A DNA stretch of 7,105 nt, taken from Candidatus Nitrosopumilus sp. (GTDB lineage: Archaea; Thermoproteota; Nitrososphaeria; Nitrososphaerales; Nitrosopumilaceae). The stretch spans positions 1 through 7,105 of the forward strand of contig JABHXI010000062.1 of the NCBI GenBank assembly GCA_018657375.1, given 5' to 3'. The position numbers and the translations under genes are program-made. Below, piece by piece: positions 5,639 through 7,105 of this stretch. Positions within the stretch are counted from its first letter, which is position 1, and each line of letters starts with the position of its first letter. The notes beneath the pieces were generated by a model. It saw only the letters and a list, made by a program, of their open reading frames with translations. It had not been told where the DNA came from and did not search any database.

Positions 5639-5687
5639 ACTTTTATTTTTGATCACACTTAATTATTTTAAATTTAATTAAATAGCA

Positions 5688-5762
5688 GTGTCAAAATCTC
5701 TCATACTTGGAATGATAACTGCATTGGGAATTATTCTTTATGCCCTGACTATGAATCAGTAA
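5688..5762 (+). CDS. 24-aa single-helix membrane microprotein
   Basis: From GTG 5688 the frame reads MSKSLILGMITALGIILY followed by ALTMNQ. It is a positively charged start and one hydrophobic helix, 24 residues in all. Codons for Gly, Ala and Thr and a clean topology (basic inside, short polar tail) make it look like a real membrane peptide. The start is GTG with no clear ribosome site, and an AT-rich promoter-like stretch precedes it. It ends about 20 bases before the duplicated ferritin tail. The family is unrecognised. Confidence 0.45.
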   Translation: MSKSLILGMITALGIILYALTMNQ

Positions 5763-5780
5763 CATTTTATTTTTTGTATT

Positions 5781-5906
5781 GGAATAAAATTACCATGCAT
5801 GAAACTGACAAGATTTTAGAAAAACTAAGTCATAAATCCAGTTAGTTTCTAGTGCCAAATAATTTATTCTAAATAATTCTTTAACTGTTTATTTTTTTCA
5901 TATTTT
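5781..5906 (+). repeat. Direct repeat copy A: duplicated ferritin 3' end and flank
   Basis: Matches 6497-6622 at a constant offset of 716 bases, with 13 differences in 126 positions. The core 5793-5888 has only five differences in 96, all transitions, and includes 60 identical bases in a row (5806-5865). The copy covers the last codons of ferritin, the stop, the 3' untranslated region and the sequence holding the HAD gene's TATA-like box. Confidence 0.9.
5783..5845 (+). pseudogene. Ferritin C-terminal remnant
   Basis: Read in the ferritin frame this gives NKIT then MHETDKILEKLSHKSS and a stop, against GRDKLAIHEIDKILEKLSHKSS in the intact gene. Everything upstream of the last ~20 codons is missing. 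The remnant contains an ATG (5795) and could encode a 16-residue peptide, but there is no promoter or ribosome-site evidence for it. It is best explained as the leftover of a tandem duplication of ferritin. Confidence 0.8.
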
Positions 5907-5975
5907 TTTTGATAATTGTTTTACACTCTTTCTAATTCACATTGATAACTTGTAATTTTATAATGATGTAATATG

Positions 5976-5985
5976 ATTCTAGAAT
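5976..5985. promoter_or_regulatory. Palindrome ATTCTAGAAT upstream of ferritin
   Basis: A perfect ten-base palindrome about 17 bases before the ferritin TATA-like box. It is a candidate binding site for an iron- or redox-responsive regulator by position only; short palindromes also occur by chance. Confidence 0.25.
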
Positions 5986-6001
5986 TAATATTTCATAATA
6001 C

Positions 6002-6008
6002 TTTATTT
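6002..6008 (+). promoter_or_regulatory. TATA-like box for ferritin
   Basis: TTTATTT predicts transcription start near 6031-6032, giving a leader of about 11 bases to ATG 6043 or 26 bases to ATG 6058. Confidence 0.35.
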
Positions 6009-6057
6009 GATGTTTTTCTATAGAATGGGTTAAATCTGATTAATGTTTAGTATACAT

Positions 6058-6561
6058 ATGAAAATTTCAAAAAACATATTGCAACTATTGCATGAACAAA
6101 TTGGCATTGAAGCAAATGCTTCCAATTATTACCTGTATGTCTCATCCTGGTGTAAGGTAAACGGATATGATGGCGCATCATCATTCTTCCAAAATCACTC
6201 TACCGAAGAAAGAGCACACATGTTAAAAATAATTCAATATCTGAATGATCTAAAAATTGATACCGTGATACCTCAAATTCAAAAACCCTCCCAGAAAATG
6301 AAATCACTTGAGCAAGCATGTAAGATTTCACTAGACAATGAAAGAAAAGTTAGCCAAGCAATTCATAAAATAATCAATACAGCACAAAAAGAAAATGATC
6401 ACAGAACTAACTTTTTCTTAGAGTGGTTTGTACATGAACAAATTGAAGAAGAGGACTTGTTTGAATCAATACTTCAAAAATTCGACGTTATAGGCAGGGA
6501 TAAACTTGCCATACATGAAATTGACAAGATTTTAGAAAAACTAAGTCATAAATCCAGTTAG
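6058..6561 (+). CDS. Ferritin (non-haem iron storage)
   Basis: Oxidises Fe(II) and stores it as a mineral in a 24-subunit cytoplasmic shell. From ATG 6058 it has 167 residues, normal for prokaryotic FtnA-type ferritins. All ferroxidase ligands are visible: Glu18, Tyr25, Glu51 and His54 (HSTEERAHM), Glu95, Gln128 and Glu131 (HEQIEEEDLFESIL), each one position from their E. coli FtnA counterparts. There is no haem-ligand Met as in bacterioferritin. An in-frame ATG at 6043 would add MFSIH; I prefer 6058 because its N terminus fits the family. The stop and 3' flank are duplicated 716 bases upstream. The HAD gene starts 65 bases downstream and appears to have its own promoter. Iron control is likely from function; the only possible site seen is the palindrome at 5976-5985. 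Confidence 0.92.
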   Translation: MKISKNILQLLHEQIGIEANASNYYLYVSSWCKVNGYDGASSFFQNHSTEERAHMLKIIQYLNDLKIDTVIPQIQKPSQKMKSLEQACKISLDNERKVSQAIHKIINTAQKENDHRTNFFLEWFVHEQIEEEDLFESILQKFDVIGRDKLAIHEIDKILEKLSHKSS

Positions 6562-6622
6562 TTTCTAGTGCCAAATAATTTGTTTTAAATAATTCTTTAA
6601 TTGTGCACGTTCTTCATATTTT
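6497..6622 (+). repeat. Direct repeat copy B: intact ferritin 3' end and flank
   Basis: Partner of 5781-5906. It holds the last 21 codons of ferritin, its TAG stop, the following AT-rich spacer with two AAATAATT copies, and the TATA-like box of the HAD gene. Similarity stops five bases before the HAD ATG. Confidence 0.9.
6596..6602 (+). promoter_or_regulatory. TATA-like box for the HAD gene
   Basis: TTTAATT centred 28 bases before ATG 6627, fitting a leaderless promoter. Copy A of the repeat carries the nearly identical TTTAACT at 5880-5886 with no gene behind it. Confidence 0.35.
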
Positions 6623-6626
6623 CATT

Positions 6627-7105
6627 ATGACTAAAGTTATTTTATTTGATATCGGGGGTGTTTTGATTAATTGGAAAGATGAGTGGCTATTTGAAGAAAT
6701 ATCTAAACAATTACAAATGCCATTTCAAAAAATAGAATCTAAATTCAATGCTAATCTTTGCAGTCTTTTTGAATCTAAAATTAACGAAAAAGAATTTTGG
6801 AATCTCGTTCTTGGATATGGTGATAAAATTGATCATAAAATAATTAGTAAAACATTTTTAAAAATGTCTAGCATAAACTATGATTTTCTAAATTTTGCTA
6901 AATCATTAAAGACTGATGAAAATCATATTGGTATTTTATCTAATTTAACACCTGATACTTCTACATGCATTCCGCACTCTTTGCTAAACGACTTTGATTA
7001 TCTATTTTATTCAAATTCTTTAAAGATGTCAAAACCTCATGCCGAGATATATCAACATGTATGTGGCAAAATTCCTTCAAAGGATATTTTATTTATTGAT
7101 GACAA
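6627..7105 (+). CDS. HAD-superfamily hydrolase (3' end beyond window)
   Basis: Haloacid dehalogenase-like phosphatase, 159 codons visible and open at the window edge. Motif I is VILFDIGGVLINW (4-16) with nucleophile Asp8. The second Asp of the usual DxD is Gly10, the FDxGGV form seen in YihX-type and some dehalogenase-like members. Motif II is GILSNL (102-107) with Ser105, motif III is KMSKPHAEIY (133-142) with Lys136, and motif IV is LFIDD (155-159), whose acidic pair is the last thing in the window. An alpha-helical cap (about 17-90) lies between motifs I and II, as in subfamily IA. A small phosphorylated metabolite is the likely substrate, but it cannot be named. The loss of the second Asp leaves phosphatase versus dehalogenase-like chemistry open. 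The start is ATG 6627, with no ribosome site and a TATA-like box at -28. Confidence 0.88.
   Translation, partial: MTKVILFDIGGVLINWKDEWLFEEISKQLQMPFQKIESKFNANLCSLFESKINEKEFWNLVLGYGDKIDHKIISKTFLKMSSINYDFLNFAKSLKTDENHIGILSNLTPDTSTCIPHSLLNDFDYLFYSNSLKMSKPHAEIYQHVCGKIPSKDILFIDD

Noticed and set aside
5571..5681. 36-codon hydrophobic frame (starts MNILVVFYFF) on + before the 24-aa gene
   Set aside because: Almost all TTT, TTA and ATT codons, so the hydrophobicity follows from T-rich DNA; no ribosome site; it overlaps the palindrome.
5072..6019. 14-base direct repeat TTTGATGTTTTTCT at 5072 and 6006
   Set aside because: Short, T-rich and in unrelated contexts; likely chance.
1..7105. tRNA, rRNA, CRISPR array, insertion sequence or origin
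   Set aside because: No tRNA-like T-arm pattern, regular spaced repeats, transposase or terminal repeats were seen on reading both strands.

Overview
The window looks like chromosomal DNA of an ammonia-oxidising thaumarchaeon (Nitrososphaerota, Nitrosopumilus/Nitrosarchaeum-like). This is an inference from the low GC content, the compact mix of archaeal housekeeping genes, and TATA-like boxes about 27 bases before start codons, as in leaderless archaeal genes. One clear AGGTGAT-type ribosome site is also present. No 16S or ammonia-oxidation gene is present to prove the taxon.

Layout. 1-540: two tiny cysteine-rich genes in tandem on +, and a third related stretch that has no start codon. 540-940: no supported gene; two long AT-rich hairpins. 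941-1140: a two-gene micro-operon on - (a 32-aa basic peptide, then a 31-aa zinc ribbon). 1141-1267: a symmetrical divergent promoter region with a large inverted repeat. 1268-2266: an NAD kinase-like protein fused to a C-terminal winged helix (+). 2292-3893: CTP synthase pyrG (-). 3949-4752: tryptophan synthase alpha chain trpA (-). 4826-5031: a 26-aa membrane peptide overlapping a 41-aa zinc-ribbon gene by one base (+). 5093-5553: an unknown lysine-rich 107-aa protein and a 26-aa membrane peptide (-). 5688-5762: a 24-aa membrane peptide (+). 5781-5906: a decayed extra copy of the ferritin 3' end. 6058-6561: intact ferritin (+). 6627 to the window end: a HAD-family phosphatase (+), cut off by the window.

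How it fits together. The recognisable enzymes are housekeeping: NADP supply, CTP synthesis, the indole-releasing step of tryptophan synthesis, iron storage, and a small-molecule phosphatase. The distinctive content is around them: eight probable proteins of 47 residues or fewer, four of them cysteine-rich and probably metal-binding, and three of them single membrane helices. Palindromes lie in most of the divergent promoter regions. The points most worth following are the tandem Cys-rich microproteins, the nadK-winged-helix fusion with its symmetrical two-way operator candidate, and the duplicated ferritin tail.
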